Origin: Campylobacter coli
GTDB lineage: Bacteria; Campylobacterota; Campylobacteria; Campylobacterales; Campylobacteraceae
Direction of reading: 5' to 3'
DNA length: 64,000 nt
Assembly (NCBI GenBank): GCA_039516895.1
Contig: CP154437.1
Coordinates: 682,001-746,000 of the forward strand
Part shown: positions 29,723 to 39,171 of the stretch, one piece after another
Layout of the letters: each line of letters opens with the position of its first letter
How positions within the stretch are numbered: position 1 is the first letter of the stretch
Program-made: the position numbers and the translations under genes
The notes under the pieces: model-generated
What the model saw: the letters and a program-made list of their open reading frames with translations, nothing else
The model's database searches: none
Told to the model about the DNA's origin: nothing

Positions 29723-30054
29723 TTTCATCAGGTGCGAGAATAGAGGGTAAGTTTTATTTTGCTTCTATGCTCCATGTAGATGGAGAGCTTAATGGTATAG
29801 TGCATTCTGAAAGCATAGTGGTTATAGGAAAAAATGGGAATTTAAAGGGCGAGCTTAAGGCTGATAAGATAGTTGTTAATGGCTGTTTTGAAGGTGATTT
29901 AGAGGCTGACAGCCTTGAAATATTAGCAGGCGGCGTGGTTAGTGGAAATATTAGCATTAAAGACTTGGCTATAGAAAATGGCGGTCGTTTTAATGGGACA
30001 AGCAAGATAAAGCAGGAAGAGCCTGTAAGGTTGTTAGAGAATAGCTCAGAATAA
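29659..30054 (+). CDS. Bactofilin
   Basis: The 131-aa protein has the bactofilin beta-helix: SSGARIEGKFYFASMLHVDGELNG, followed by repeating short strands with small hydrophobics (GELKADKIVVNGCFEGDLEA). Bactofilins such as H. pylori CcmA form filaments that position M23 peptidases in cell-shape control. The start lies 64 bases inside the end of the M23 gene, with a GAAAGGAGAG ribosome site. The overlap supports joint action and possible translational coupling. Confidence 0.92.
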   Translation: MAIFNKSGNSTALSSSSETTVISSGARIEGKFYFASMLHVDGELNGIVHSESIVVIGKNGNLKGELKADKIVVNGCFEGDLEADSLEILAGGVVSGNISIKDLAIENGGRFNGTSKIKQEEPVRLLENSSE

Positions 30055-32993
30055 TGCAAGCAAATTTTTTTGAGTATTTGCAAGGTTCAAATATAGCACA
30101 ATTGATACTTTGCGAAGATGATAAAGAATCTTTTTTGCTTTCTCAAGTTGCTCTTTTTAAGGGTTTGAAAACATTCGTTTTGCCTGATTTTAGAGCTGAA
30201 TTCGGGGATGATTTAAGAGCTTTTTCCAAAGAGCTTTTTGAGCTTTGCAAAGTTTTAAATGCTTATCATAAGGAAAAAGATACTAAAATTCTTATCTCCC
30301 CTTTATCTACTATACTTAAAAAATTACCTGGTCAAAAACATTTAAAAAGCTATAATCTTTCCAAGAAGAATGCTTTTGATTTAAGTGAATTTAAAAATGA
30401 ACTCATCAAGCTTGGATATGAATTTGTGGATATGGTCCAAGATAAGGGTGAAGTGAGTATACGCGGAGAGATTATCGATATATTTTGTATTAATGAAGAA
30501 TTACCCACTAGGGTTTTGCTTTTTGGAGATGAGTTAGAAAGCATTAGAAAATTTGATCCTATGAATCAAAAATCATTTCCCAAAGAATATGAAGAGCTTG
30601 AAATTTGTCCTTTTTTGACATATTTTTCTGAAGAAAATTATGAAGATTTTAAAGACAAACTAGAAAATTTCAATAGCGATGTTTTGGTCAATGATATTAA
30701 TTCTTTAGGATTTTGGTGCATTGATGATTTTTGTGATTATTTAGAACTTGATTTTATAAGTATTAAAAAATTCAATCAAGAAGAATGGGATAAAGATCTT
30801 GGTAAAATCAATGCTAAAATTATACCCCAAGCTTCTGTTTATAAGGATTTAAAAAGTTCTTACAATAAAGACTTTTTTTCTTTGCATCAAAATAAAAAAA
30901 TTATAATTTTGGCTAAAAATGAAGCCTTGTTTAAAGCTTTAGAGCTTGAAAATACACAAAATATTTCTTTTCAAAAAAGCGATTTAATCCTTAATTTAAT
31001 CAGCAATCAAGAGCTTATCATTTCATTAAATCATAAAGAAAAACAAAAATACAAGCGTAAAGCAAATCTGATTATAGATGAGTTAAAAATCGGCGATTTT
31101 ATCGTTCATGAGGATTATGGTGTAGGTAAATTCTTAGGCCTTGAGATGATTAGTATTAGTGGAGCTAAGAAAGAATTTGTTGCGATTGAATATCAAAATA
31201 GTGACAAGCTTCTTTTGCCGGTTGAAAATCTTTATATGATAGACAAGTATTTAGGAGCAAGCGGAGGGATACCGCTTTTAGATCGCTTAGGAAAAATGAC
31301 TTTTATCAGGCTCAAAGAAAGATTAAAAACCAAGCTTTTAGCCATTGCTTCTGAGATTGTTATTATGGCGGCTAAAAGAGCCTTGATCAAACCAAAAGAA
31401 ATCAAGATAGATTATGCAGATCAAGCTTATTTTGTTTCAAAAGCTGGATTTTCTTATACACAAGATCAAAACAAAGCTTGTGAAGAAATTTTAAACGATT
31501 TTGAAAATGGTAAAGTGATGGATAGGCTTTTAAGTGGCGATGTGGGTTTTGGTAAAACCGAAGTTGCGATGAATGCTATTTATCCTGTGGTAAAAAGTGG
31601 TTTTTGTGCTTTTTTCTTTGCGCCCACTACGCTTTTATCTCATCAGCACTATAAGAGTTTAAAAAAGCGTTTTGAGCCTTTTGATATTGAAGTTTTTAAA
31701 CTGGATCGTTTTACAAGCACCAAAGAGAAAAAAACCTTAATGTTGAATTTAGAGCAAAACAAAGCCTGTGTGGTGATTGGCACCCATGCACTTTTAAATG
31801 TAGAGTGTGAAAATTTAGCCCTTGTTATCATTGATGAGGAGCATAAATTTGGAGTAAAGCAAAAAGAAAAATTAAAAGAATTAACTCAAAATTCTCATCT
31901 TTTATCTATGTCAGCTACTCCTATACCAAGGAGTTTAAATCAAGCCTTAAGCTCCATAAAATCTTATAGTGTTTTACAAACCCCTCCAGAAGATAGACTT
32001 GATGTTAGAACCTTTGTGAAAGAAAACGATGATGCGCTTTTAAAAGAAGCTATAACAAGAGAATTAAGACGCGGCGGACAAATTTTTTATATACACAATC
32101 ATATTGCAAGTATAGAACAATGTAAAAAACATTTACTTGATTTATTTAAAAATTTAAGGATTTTGATTTTGCATTCTAAAATTGACGCAAAGATTCAAGA
32201 AGAAGAAATGCTTAAATTTGAAAATAAAGAATACGATTTACTTTTAAGTACTTCTATTGTTGAAAGCGGTATTGATCTACCTAATGCAAATACTATGATA
32301 GTTGAAAGAAGCGATAGGTTTGGAATGGCTGATTTACACCAATTACGCGGCCGTGTAGGCAGGAGTGATAGGCAGGGGTATTGTTATTTTTTAGTTGAAA
32401 ACAAAGAAGAGCTTACTCAAGATGCATTGAAGCGACTTATCTCTTTAGAGAGTAATTCTTATTTGGGAGCAGGTTCGGTTTTAGCTTATCATGATCTTGA
32501 AATTCGCGGAGGTGGAAATTTATTAGGCATCGATCAAAGCGGTCATATAGAGCAAATCGGACTTAGTTTGTATCTTAAAATGCTAGAAGATGAGTTAAAT
32601 GCACTCACTAAAAAGGAAAGTTTTGAAGAGAAAAAAATAGACTTAAAACTTACTATCAATGCTTTTTTAAATTCAGAACTTATCAATGAAGATCGTCTAA
32701 GATTAGAGCTTTATCGTAGGCTTAGTAAGTGTAAAAACATAGATGAAGTCTATGAGATTGAAGGTGAGATAGAGGATCGCTTTGGAAAACTTGATCTTTA
32801 TACAAAGCAGTTTTTAATGCTGATTATAATTAAAATTTTAGCTTTAGGGAAATTTAAAACCATAAGCAATTTTGAGCAAAATATACAATTTGTAAAAATC
32901 AATGATGAAAAAGAGTTTATTAAAGCAAGAAGCAAAGATGATGATGATATTATAGAAGCAGTTTTAACATATTTAAGGAAAGACAGACAATGA
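30054..32993 (+). CDS. mfd: Transcription-repair coupling factor Mfd
   Basis: Mfd removes RNA polymerase stalled at DNA lesions and recruits UvrA. The 979-aa protein has an N-terminal UvrB-like homology region, the RNA-polymerase-interacting CarD-like domain (IGDFIVHEDYGVGKFLG), SF2 helicase motifs GDVGFGKTEVA, IDEEHKFGV, SATPIPRSL, and the RecG-like TRG region HQLRGRVGRSDRQGYCY. It is a little short for the family, as usual in Campylobacter. Confidence 0.96.
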   Translation: MQANFFEYLQGSNIAQLILCEDDKESFLLSQVALFKGLKTFVLPDFRAEFGDDLRAFSKELFELCKVLNAYHKEKDTKILISPLSTILKKLPGQKHLKSYNLSKKNAFDLSEFKNELIKLGYEFVDMVQDKGEVSIRGEIIDIFCINEELPTRVLLFGDELESIRKFDPMNQKSFPKEYEELEICPFLTYFSEENYEDFKDKLENFNSDVLVNDINSLGFWCIDDFCDYLELDFISIKKFNQEEWDKDLGKINAKIIPQASVYKDLKSSYNKDFFSLHQNKKIIILAKNEALFKALELENTQNISFQKSDLILNLISNQELIISLNHKEKQKYKRKANLIIDELKIGDFIVHEDYGVGKFLGLEMISISGAKKEFVAIEYQNSDKLLLPVENLYMIDKYLGASGGIPLLDRLGKMTFIRLKERLKTKLLAIASEIVIMAAKRALIKPKEIKIDYADQAYFVSKAGFSYTQDQNKACEEILNDFENGKVMDRLLSGDVGFGKTEVAMNAIYPVVKSGFCAFFFAPTTLLSHQHYKSLKKRFEPFDIEVFKLDRFTSTKEKKTLMLNLEQNKACVVIGTHALLNVECENLALVIIDEEHKFGVKQKEKLKELTQNSHLLSMSATPIPRSLNQALSSIKSYSVLQTPPEDRLDVRTFVKENDDALLKEAITRELRRGGQIFYIHNHIASIEQCKKHLLDLFKNLRILILHSKIDAKIQEEEMLKFENKEYDLLLSTSIVESGIDLPNANTMIVERSDRFGMADLHQLRGRVGRSDRQGYCYFLVENKEELTQDALKRLISLESNSYLGAGSVLAYHDLEIRGGGNLLGIDQSGHIEQIGLSLYLKMLEDELNALTKKESFEEKKIDLKLTINAFLNSELINEDRLRLELYRRLSKCKNIDEVYEIEGEIEDRFGKLDLYTKQFLMLIIIKILALGKFKTISNFEQNIQFVKINDEKEFIKARSKDDDDIIEAVLTYLRKDRQ

Positions 32994-33754
32994 TTGATTG
33001 GGATAAAACTTATGCGGCAATTTATAGATCTAGAAAGGATTATTTAAAGCCCATTGTAGATCTTGATAATATCAGCTTGAATGATTTATTGGGCATGGAA
33101 GAGCAAAAAAATGCTCTTTATCAAAATACTTTAAATTTTATCCACGATAAAGGAGCAAATCACGCACTTTTATGGGGTGCTAAGGGTACGGGTAAATCAA
33201 GCTTAATTAAAGCTATTTTTAATGAATTTAAAGACAAAGGCTTAAGACTTGTAGAATTAGCTAAAGATGATTTATTTGCTTTAGTTGATATTATCGATGA
33301 GCTAAGAGAGCAGCCTTTTAAATTTATATTATTTTGTGATGATTTTTCCTTTGAAAAAAACGATGATAGTTATAAATTTTTAAAGCCTTTGCTAGAGGGT
33401 AGCATAGAAGCACCTCCACGAAATATTATTATTTATGCTAGTTCTAACAGACGTCATTTATTAAGTGAAAGTATCAGCGATAATCAAGGTGTTCAAGTCG
33501 CTCACGCAGAGCTTCATGCAAGTGATGCGGCTGAGGAGAGATTGAGTTTAAGTGATAGATTTGGTCTTTGGCTTAGTTTTTATCAAGGGAATTTAAACGA
33601 GTATTTAAAACTTGTTGATTTTTATTTTAAAGATATAAAATGTGATAAGGAACTTTTACACAAAAAAGCAAAAGAATTTTCAAATTTAAGAGCAAGTAGA
33701 AGTGGAAGAACTGCAAAGCAATTTTATTTAGCTTTTAAGGAAAGTATTGAATGA
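32990..33754 (+). CDS. DUF815-family ATPase
   Basis: The 254-aa protein has a Walker A motif (LLWGAKGTGKSSLIKA) and Walker B (FILFCDDFSFE) in a AAA+-type fold. MEEQKNALYQNTLNFI and NIIIYASSNRRHLL are typical of the DUF815 family. The cellular role is unknown. It overlaps mfd and the next gene by four bases each, so the run is translationally coupled. Confidence 0.85.
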   Translation: MIDWDKTYAAIYRSRKDYLKPIVDLDNISLNDLLGMEEQKNALYQNTLNFIHDKGANHALLWGAKGTGKSSLIKAIFNEFKDKGLRLVELAKDDLFALVDIIDELREQPFKFILFCDDFSFEKNDDSYKFLKPLLEGSIEAPPRNIIIYASSNRRHLLSESISDNQGVQVAHAELHASDAAEERLSLSDRFGLWLSFYQGNLNEYLKLVDFYFKDIKCDKELLHKKAKEFSNLRASRSGRTAKQFYLAFKESIE

Positions 33755-34434
33755 ATGGTGCTGATATCTTTAAAAAACTTCTTGCTTGCAATTTGGATTT
33801 TAAAGAATTTGATTGGCTTGAAAATCAAGGTTTGAGTGATTTTGAGCTTTTAATTTCTGTGATTTTAACCCAAAATACAAAATGGGATAATGTCTTAAAG
33901 GCTTTAAATAACTTAAAAAATGCGCAAATTTCAAGCTTGGAGCAGCTTTTAAATTTATCCAACTTAGAACTTGCTACACTGATAAAACCAAGTGGATTTT
34001 ACAATACCAAAGCCAAGCGTTTAAAAGAACTAGCAAATAAGATTTTAGATACTTACAGCGATATAGAAAATTTTAAGAAAAATGTAGATCGAGAATGGCT
34101 TTTAAATACCAAAGGTTTGGGTTTTGAAAGTGTGGATAGTATTTTAAATTATCTTTGCAAAAGAGAAATTTTGGTTGTAGATAGCTATACGCAAAGATTG
34201 GCTATGCATTTGGGTTATGAATTTGAAAATTATGAAGAATTAAGAGAATTTTTTGAAAGTGGCATAGAAAATGAGCAAGAAAATTTGTGTCAAATTTTAG
34301 AAAAAAAATACGAGCTTTTTGAACTTTATCAAATTTTCCATGCTCTGATTATTGCTTTTGGAAAAGTTGCCTTTAAGGGAGCAAAATTGACTTTAGAGGG
34401 TGAAAATTTGATTCAAAATTTAAAGGAAGAATAA
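33751..34434 (+). CDS. MagIII-like 3-methyladenine DNA glycosylase
   Basis: The 227-aa HhH-GPD protein has ISVILTQNTKWDNVLKAL, the helix-hairpin-helix region LNTKGLGFESVDSILNYL and the catalytic-aspartate stretch LVVDSYTQRLA. The four cysteines of the endonuclease III Fe-S cluster are absent from the C-terminus. This combination resembles H. pylori MagIII, a base-excision glycosylase for alkylated adenine, more than Nth. It follows the DUF815 gene in the same unit. Confidence 0.8.
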   Translation: MNGADIFKKLLACNLDFKEFDWLENQGLSDFELLISVILTQNTKWDNVLKALNNLKNAQISSLEQLLNLSNLELATLIKPSGFYNTKAKRLKELANKILDTYSDIENFKKNVDREWLLNTKGLGFESVDSILNYLCKREILVVDSYTQRLAMHLGYEFENYEELREFFESGIENEQENLCQILEKKYELFELYQIFHALIIAFGKVAFKGAKLTLEGENLIQNLKEE

Positions 34435-35246
34435 TGAAAGCAAAAGGAAGTGATTTAATTCCTGTATTGAGTATAGCTGGAAGTGATTGTAGTGGTGGGG
34501 CTGGCATACAAGCTGATCTTAAAACTTTTAGTGCTCACAATCTTTTTGGTATGAGTGTTGTTTTGAGTGTAGTAGCTGAAAATACAGCAAGAGTGATCTC
34601 AGTTCATGATATACCCGTTCAAAGTGTGGATGAGCAAATGCTTGCTGTTTTTGAAGATATAGTGCCAAAGGCTACTAAAATAGGAATGATAGGAACTTGT
34701 GAGCTGATGGAGTGCGTGGCTAGAAATTTAGAAAAATTCAAACCCCAAAATGTAGTTATCGATCCTGTGATGTTTGCAAAAAATGGCTTTGCTTTAATGC
34801 CACAAGAAAATTGTGATTTTTTTAAAAAGACCATAGTGAAATTTGCAGATATTCTTACGCCTAATATCCCAGAAGCGGAATTTCTTTGCGATTTTAAAAT
34901 AAATGATGAAAAAGATATGATAAAAGCGGCTAAATATTTATGCACACAAGGGGCAAAAGCTGTTTTGCTTAAAGGGGGACATAGTGAAGAAAATGCTAAT
35001 GATGTGCTTTTTGATGGTAATGAAATTTTTATTTTAAAAGGCGAACGCATAGAAACAAAAAACACTCATGGTACAGGTTGTACACTCTCTTCAGCAATTG
35101 CTAGTAATTTAGCCTTGGGAAAAGATTTATTTAATGCTGTAAGTGAGGCAAAAGAATATGTAAGAAATGCGATTTATTATTCTTTAAATTTAGGGAAGGG
35201 CTGTGGGCCAACTAACCATTTTTTCAGGTTTTTAAATGAAAAATGA
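34434..35246 (+). CDS. thiD: Hydroxymethylpyrimidine/phosphomethylpyrimidine kinase
   Basis: ThiD phosphorylates the pyrimidine half of thiamine twice. The 270-aa ribokinase-fold protein has SIAGSDCSGGAGIQADLKTF, VIDPVMFAKNG and the ATP/anion-hole motif KNTHGTGCTLSSAIAS. It overlaps thiE by 11 bases, giving a compact thiamine pair. Confidence 0.95.
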   Translation: MKAKGSDLIPVLSIAGSDCSGGAGIQADLKTFSAHNLFGMSVVLSVVAENTARVISVHDIPVQSVDEQMLAVFEDIVPKATKIGMIGTCELMECVARNLEKFKPQNVVIDPVMFAKNGFALMPQENCDFFKKTIVKFADILTPNIPEAEFLCDFKINDEKDMIKAAKYLCTQGAKAVLLKGGHSEENANDVLFDGNEIFILKGERIETKNTHGTGCTLSSAIASNLALGKDLFNAVSEAKEYVRNAIYYSLNLGKGCGPTNHFFRFLNEK

Positions 35247-35868
35247 TTTAGATCTTAGTCTTTATCTTGTAGCAAGTCGTGGAAAAAAAAGTGACGAGCT
35301 TTTTTTAAACACGCTTGAAGAAGCGATAAAGGGCGGAGTAAGTATAATCCAACTTCGCGAAAAAGAATTAAATTCAAGAGAATTTTACAAGCTTGGCTTG
35401 AAAGTACAAAAGCTTTGCAAGGAATATCAAATACCCTTTTTAATCAATGATAGAATCGATATCGCCTTAGCTTTAAATGCTGATGGAGTACATTTAGGAC
35501 AAGAGGATTTAGAAGTATATCTTGCAAGAAAAATTCTAGGCAAAGAAAAAATCATAGGCTTAAGTCTTAAAAACTTAGAACAATTAAAAAATATCGAGGG
35601 AGTTGATTATTTAGGTTGTGGCGCGATTAAGGCTACCCCAACTAAAGAAAGTTCTGTTATAAGTCTTGAAACCTTGAGTCAAATTTGCGAGAAAAGCCCT
35701 GTGGGCGTTGTAGCAATAGGCGGGATTGATAAAGAGCTGATTAAAAAATTAAAGGGCATTAAAATAAGTGGCATTGCAGTAGTTAGAGCCATAATGGATG
35801 CGCAAGATGCTTATTTGGCAGCTAAAGAACTTAGGCAAGAAATGAATGAAAATTTATCTTTTAAATGA
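35236..35868 (+). CDS. thiE: Thiamine-phosphate synthase
   Basis: ThiE joins the pyrimidine and thiazole halves of thiamine. The 210-aa TIM barrel has IIQLREKELNSREF, LINDRIDIALALNADGVHLGQ, a phosphate-binding loop LGCGAIKATPTKES and GVVAIGGI. Its 3' end overlaps hemD by 23 bases. Confidence 0.94.
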   Translation: MKNDLDLSLYLVASRGKKSDELFLNTLEEAIKGGVSIIQLREKELNSREFYKLGLKVQKLCKEYQIPFLINDRIDIALALNADGVHLGQEDLEVYLARKILGKEKIIGLSLKNLEQLKNIEGVDYLGCGAIKATPTKESSVISLETLSQICEKSPVGVVAIGGIDKELIKKLKGIKISGIAVVRAIMDAQDAYLAAKELRQEMNENLSFK

Positions 35869-36475
35869 AACCGCTTTTGAGGGTGTAGAAAATCTTGTTT
35901 TAAATGAGATAATTTTTTATGATTTTAGTGTTAATTTAGACGAATTTGACGCTTTAATTTGTACTTCAAAAAATGCCCTAAAGGCTTTAAAAAAAACAAA
36001 AAATAGTTTAAATTTAGATATTAATGTGTATGCAGTAGGGCAAGGCACTGCTGAATTTGCTAAGGATATGGGTTTTAAAAAGGTTCAATTTGCGCCAAAA
36101 TCTTATGGAAGCGAGCTATTTAATCATTTTAAAGAGGAATTAAAAAACCAAAAATGCCTTTATTTAAGGGCTGAAAATATAGCTTCTACTTTAAATTTAG
36201 ATCTTAGATCTTATGGGGTGGATTTAAAAGAAATCATTGTATATAAGAATGTTTTTAAAGAGAGCAAACAAACAATCCTTCATCCTGCTATTTTTATTTT
36301 TACCTCTCCTTTAAGTGTGGAAAATTTTTTAAAACAATATAATTTAGAAAAGGAAGATAAGGTTATAGCAATAGGGCAGAGTACAGCAAAAAAACTTACC
36401 CATATAGATCATCTTTTTATAAGTTCTAAGCAAGATTTAAAAGAGTGTGTGAAATTGGCTAAAAGTCTTATTTAG
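35846..36475 (+). CDS. hemD: Uroporphyrinogen-III synthase
   Basis: HemD closes hydroxymethylbilane to uroporphyrinogen III in haem synthesis. The 209-aa protein has the expected two-lobed alternating strand-helix layout with the conserved YAVGQGTAEFA, a YLRAENIAS and FTSPLSVENFL segments. HemD is weakly conserved; size and pattern fit. It ends the 16-kb plus-strand run and overlaps the convergent gene by eight bases. Confidence 0.82.
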   Translation: MKIYLLNETAFEGVENLVLNEIIFYDFSVNLDEFDALICTSKNALKALKKTKNSLNLDINVYAVGQGTAEFAKDMGFKKVQFAPKSYGSELFNHFKEELKNQKCLYLRAENIASTLNLDLRSYGVDLKEIIVYKNVFKESKQTILHPAIFIFTSPLSVENFLKQYNLEKEDKVIAIGQSTAKKLTHIDHLFISSKQDLKECVKLAKSLI

Positions 36476-36920
36476 CTTGATTCCAAAATGATTCTTTTGT
36501 GTGCAAGATAAAGGTTTTATTTATTAAAATTTCATCATTGACATTTTTTTGTGTATTTAATGCTATGCTTATATGTGCAATTATGATACTATCTTGGCTT
36601 AAATTTGCATCTTTGTTGATTGCTTGAAATTTGAAATTTTTACATTGAGCTATGGGATAGTGGTATTGTATTTTGATTTTATCGTTTAAGTTAGGATAAT
36701 GAAGCGTGACAGAATCCAAACATTCCTTTCCGTCTAATTTGGCTTGATAAAGTAGATATTTAGCAAGTTTTTCATCGGCTAAAATTTGGGCTTGTAAATA
36801 ATAATAAGCATCTTTTACAAATCTTGGTGTATAGCTTGAAGTAGTGATATTTAAACTAAGCCATATTCCTAAAGCACTGATTAAAAATACCAAGGATAGT
36901 AAAATATAAGCTCGTTTCAT
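36468..36920 (-). CDS. Pseudopilin-like membrane protein of the transformation cluster
   Basis: The ATG at 36920 forms an ATGA overlap with the upstream stop codon and is preferred over the ATG at 36944. The 150-aa product starts MKRAYILLSLVFLISALG, a pseudopilin-like hydrophobic helix but without the E5. The rest is a small globular domain with two cysteines. It is third in a run of similar genes. A role in type II-like DNA uptake is inferred from its neighbours. Confidence 0.65.
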   Translation of the reverse strand: MKRAYILLSLVFLISALGIWLSLNITTSSYTPRFVKDAYYYLQAQILADEKLAKYLLYQAKLDGKECLDSVTLHYPNLNDKIKIQYHYPIAQCKNFKFQAINKDANLSQDSIIIAHISIALNTQKNVNDEILINKTFILHTKESFWNQAK

Positions 36921-37585
36921 ATGAATAACCTTTTTGTAAGGCAATATTCTTGCTTATATTCTTTTAAACATAATTTAAGATTTTGTTTTTGTATTTCAAA
37001 TAAACTCACATTATCCATAAAGATGGAATATTGCTCAAGTCGATTATCAAAATAAGGATAGAGCTCATAATGAATTTTATCTTCTTTAAGAAATAATTTT
37101 ATTCTAGCTTGGATAGGGATAAAATTACCCTTAAAAGAAGTAGTGATATTGTTTTCTGAATAAATGAATATTTTTTTAATTTCTTTACCTGCTAGAGCAT
37201 AGACGATGTTTTGTTTATCGTTGTATAGTTCTTTTCGATTTTGAAGTTGAAGTTTGAAATTGCTATTGGGAGAATATAAGCTTGTATTGTTTTCTAAAAT
37301 AAGGCTAGAATTGAGTAATTTTGCTTTATTATCATCAAGATATAATAAATCATCTTTAATTAAACAGCTTATATGATTTGACTCAAGAGTAATATCAACA
37401 CAGCTTTGAAGCAATTTTTCCAACCTTAACACACTTAAATGAGTTTTTAGTATCAACTCTTTCATTTTTAATTGCTGATTGTTTAAATAATAAAATTCCC
37501 ACAATGTCCTAGATAGAAAAACTGCTAAAAATCCGGCTAGAATTAATACAAGAATAGTTTCAAAAAGACTAAAAGCTTTATTCAT
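36917..37585 (-). CDS. Pseudopilin-like protein of the transformation cluster
   Basis: The 222-aa protein starts MNKAFSLFETILVLILAG, a type IV pilin N-terminus with FSxxE and a hydrophobic helix but alanine rather than glycine before the predicted cleavage site. The C-terminal part is globular and not further recognised. It overlaps the ctsT stop by eight bases. Such proteins form the short pseudopilus for DNA uptake. Confidence 0.75.
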   Translation of the reverse strand: MNKAFSLFETILVLILAGFLAVFLSRTLWEFYYLNNQQLKMKELILKTHLSVLRLEKLLQSCVDITLESNHISCLIKDDLLYLDDNKAKLLNSSLILENNTSLYSPNSNFKLQLQNRKELYNDKQNIVYALAGKEIKKIFIYSENNITTSFKGNFIPIQARIKLFLKEDKIHYELYPYFDNRLEQYSIFMDNVSLFEIQKQNLKLCLKEYKQEYCLTKRLFI

Positions 37586-37883
37586 TGTAAAAATATAGTG
37601 AGTAATCTTGATCTTGAATATGTAATTTTTTAAATTGAAAGATTTTATCGTCTACATAATTTTCTTTAAAATCAAGAGTTTTTAAATTTTGCACATGAAG
37701 CTTTATATCCTTTTGATGAGGATTGATATAAAGTTTATCTTGTAGTGTATATAATCTTTCAAAATAATTTAAATATTCATGATTTTTATTTAGCTGGTAA
37801 AACAATTTAGAAATACTTGCAAAAATCAATCCTAAAATAACAATACAAAGAATTAATTCTAAAAGCGAAAATGCAACTTTCAT
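37578..37883 (-). CDS. ctsT: Pseudopilin-like transformation protein CtsT
   Basis: The 101-aa protein has a pilin N-terminus, KVAFSLLELILCIVILGLIFA, with the E5-type glutamate. From memory C. jejuni CtsT, required for natural transformation, lies next to proC in this order. The name depends on this synteny. It overlaps proC by four bases. Confidence 0.75.
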   Translation of the reverse strand: MKVAFSLLELILCIVILGLIFASISKLFYQLNKNHEYLNYFERLYTLQDKLYINPHQKDIKLHVQNLKTLDFKENYVDDKIFQFKKLHIQDQDYSLYFYNE

Positions 37884-38617
37884 GTTGCACTAGCATTAAG
37901 AGCTTCAAAGAAAGTTCCACGAATGCCTTTTTGCTCCAATACTCTAATCCCTTTTATGGTAACACCTGCAGGCGAGCAGATATTTTCTTTAATAATAGCT
38001 GGGTGCTCATTTTCTAGCAGGGCTGCGGTGCTTTTAAAAAGTGAACGCGTAAGATTTAAACTCAGTTCTTTTGATAAACCTTCATATACGCCAGCATTAG
38101 CAATGCTTTCAGCTACTAAAGCTAAAAAAGCAGGAGCGCAACCACTTATAGCCATAGCAGCATTCATTTGTTTTTCTTCGCTTAACTCATAAGCTTTTCC
38201 AAAAGTATTTAAAATTTCTATGATTTCATCTTTAAAATTTGAATTTTTTAAAACATAAGGAGTTGTAGAAGCCTTATATTTGGCAGCTGTATTTGGCATT
38301 ATCCTTGCGTAATTTTCAGCTTCGATGAGTCTTAATTTATCAAAATTTGTATTGGCTAAAACTGAAATTAAAATTTTTGCTTTACCTTTTAAATTTGCCG
38401 CAACACCTTCTAAAGCATAAGGTTTAAAAGCTAAGATAATATTTTTATTTTCTATATCAAAGTCTTTATAAAGTAGAGTTTTAAAACCTTCTTTTTCTAA
38501 ATTTTGAAGTTTTTCTAAATTTCTACCGACTATATAGATATTATAAGAATCTTTTAAGCCATAAGCCAAAGCTTGTGCCATCGCACCATTAGCAAGTATA
38601 TATAAGTCAGCTTTCAT
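37880..38617 (-). CDS. proC: Pyrroline-5-carboxylate reductase
   Basis: ProC makes proline from pyrroline-5-carboxylate. The 245-aa protein has an N-terminal Rossmann segment (LYILANGAMAQALAYGL), ARIMPNTAAKYKAS and the C-terminal signature ICSPAGVTIKGIRVLEQKG. It is short but has both domains. Its start overlaps the fliW stop by one base. Confidence 0.9.
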   Translation of the reverse strand: MKADLYILANGAMAQALAYGLKDSYNIYIVGRNLEKLQNLEKEGFKTLLYKDFDIENKNIILAFKPYALEGVAANLKGKAKILISVLANTNFDKLRLIEAENYARIMPNTAAKYKASTTPYVLKNSNFKDEIIEILNTFGKAYELSEEKQMNAAMAISGCAPAFLALVAESIANAGVYEGLSKELSLNLTRSLFKSTAALLENEHPAIIKENICSPAGVTIKGIRVLEQKGIRGTFFEALNASAT

Positions 38618-39006
38618 TACTTCTTAATATAATTTGCAATTTGATCCGCTTGAAAAAAGTCAGGATAGGCTACGGTATCTAAGATTACTTGCACCATAGA
38701 ATTATTATCAAGATTAATAACTACAGGAGCTAGGAAATTTACAGTAGATTCCTCTATGCTTTTAGCAATTGCTACTATATTGAAAATTTTCATATTGGAT
38801 TCAGGCGTCAAAGAAAGTAATTCTTGGTAGTATGTAGGTATTTCAAATTCATAATCTGGTCTTATGAGATAAGGATCAATAAGAACAAAAGAAAAATCTT
38901 TCCCATCAAGACTTTTAAGTCTTACAAACACTTCATCAATGGTTGAAAATTCCATATTTTTGGTTTCTTCAAAACCTAATATAGGGCATTTAACAGCTAG
39001 TGTCAT
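38617..39006 (-). CDS. fliW: Flagellar assembly factor FliW
   Basis: FliW binds CsrA and flagellin and so links flagellin amount to its translation. The 129-aa protein has the family pattern [25 protein letters not shown] and a [10 protein letters not shown] strand. csrA is about 30 kb away in the same window. A GAGGAG ribosome site precedes the start. It leads the proC-ctsT run. Confidence 0.92.
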   Translation of the reverse strand: MTLAVKCPILGFEETKNMEFSTIDEVFVRLKSLDGKDFSFVLIDPYLIRPDYEFEIPTYYQELLSLTPESNMKIFNIVAIAKSIEESTVNFLAPVVINLDNNSMVQVILDTVAYPDFFQADQIANYIKK

Positions 39007-39093
39007 TTTTTCTCCTCGAGTTTATAATAAAATATTTTATCACAAAATAAGCAATATTAGTTCCAAAATTTAAATTTATTTATCTAATTTCAC

Positions 39094-39099
39094 TATAAT
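39094..39099 (+). promoter_or_regulatory. Candidate -10 box for bamD
   Basis: A perfect TATAAT lies 73 bases before the bamD start in the fliW/bamD divergent region. Confidence 0.5.
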
Positions 39100-39171
39100 T
39101 TTAATTTAGAAATAATCATAAAGTATTTAAAATAGTGTATTTAACTTAAAAAATAAAAAAGGCAAAAATTA

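Noticed and set aside
34619-35065. 148-codon ORF opposite thiD
   Set aside because: Shadow of thiD; no recognisable domain or start signal.
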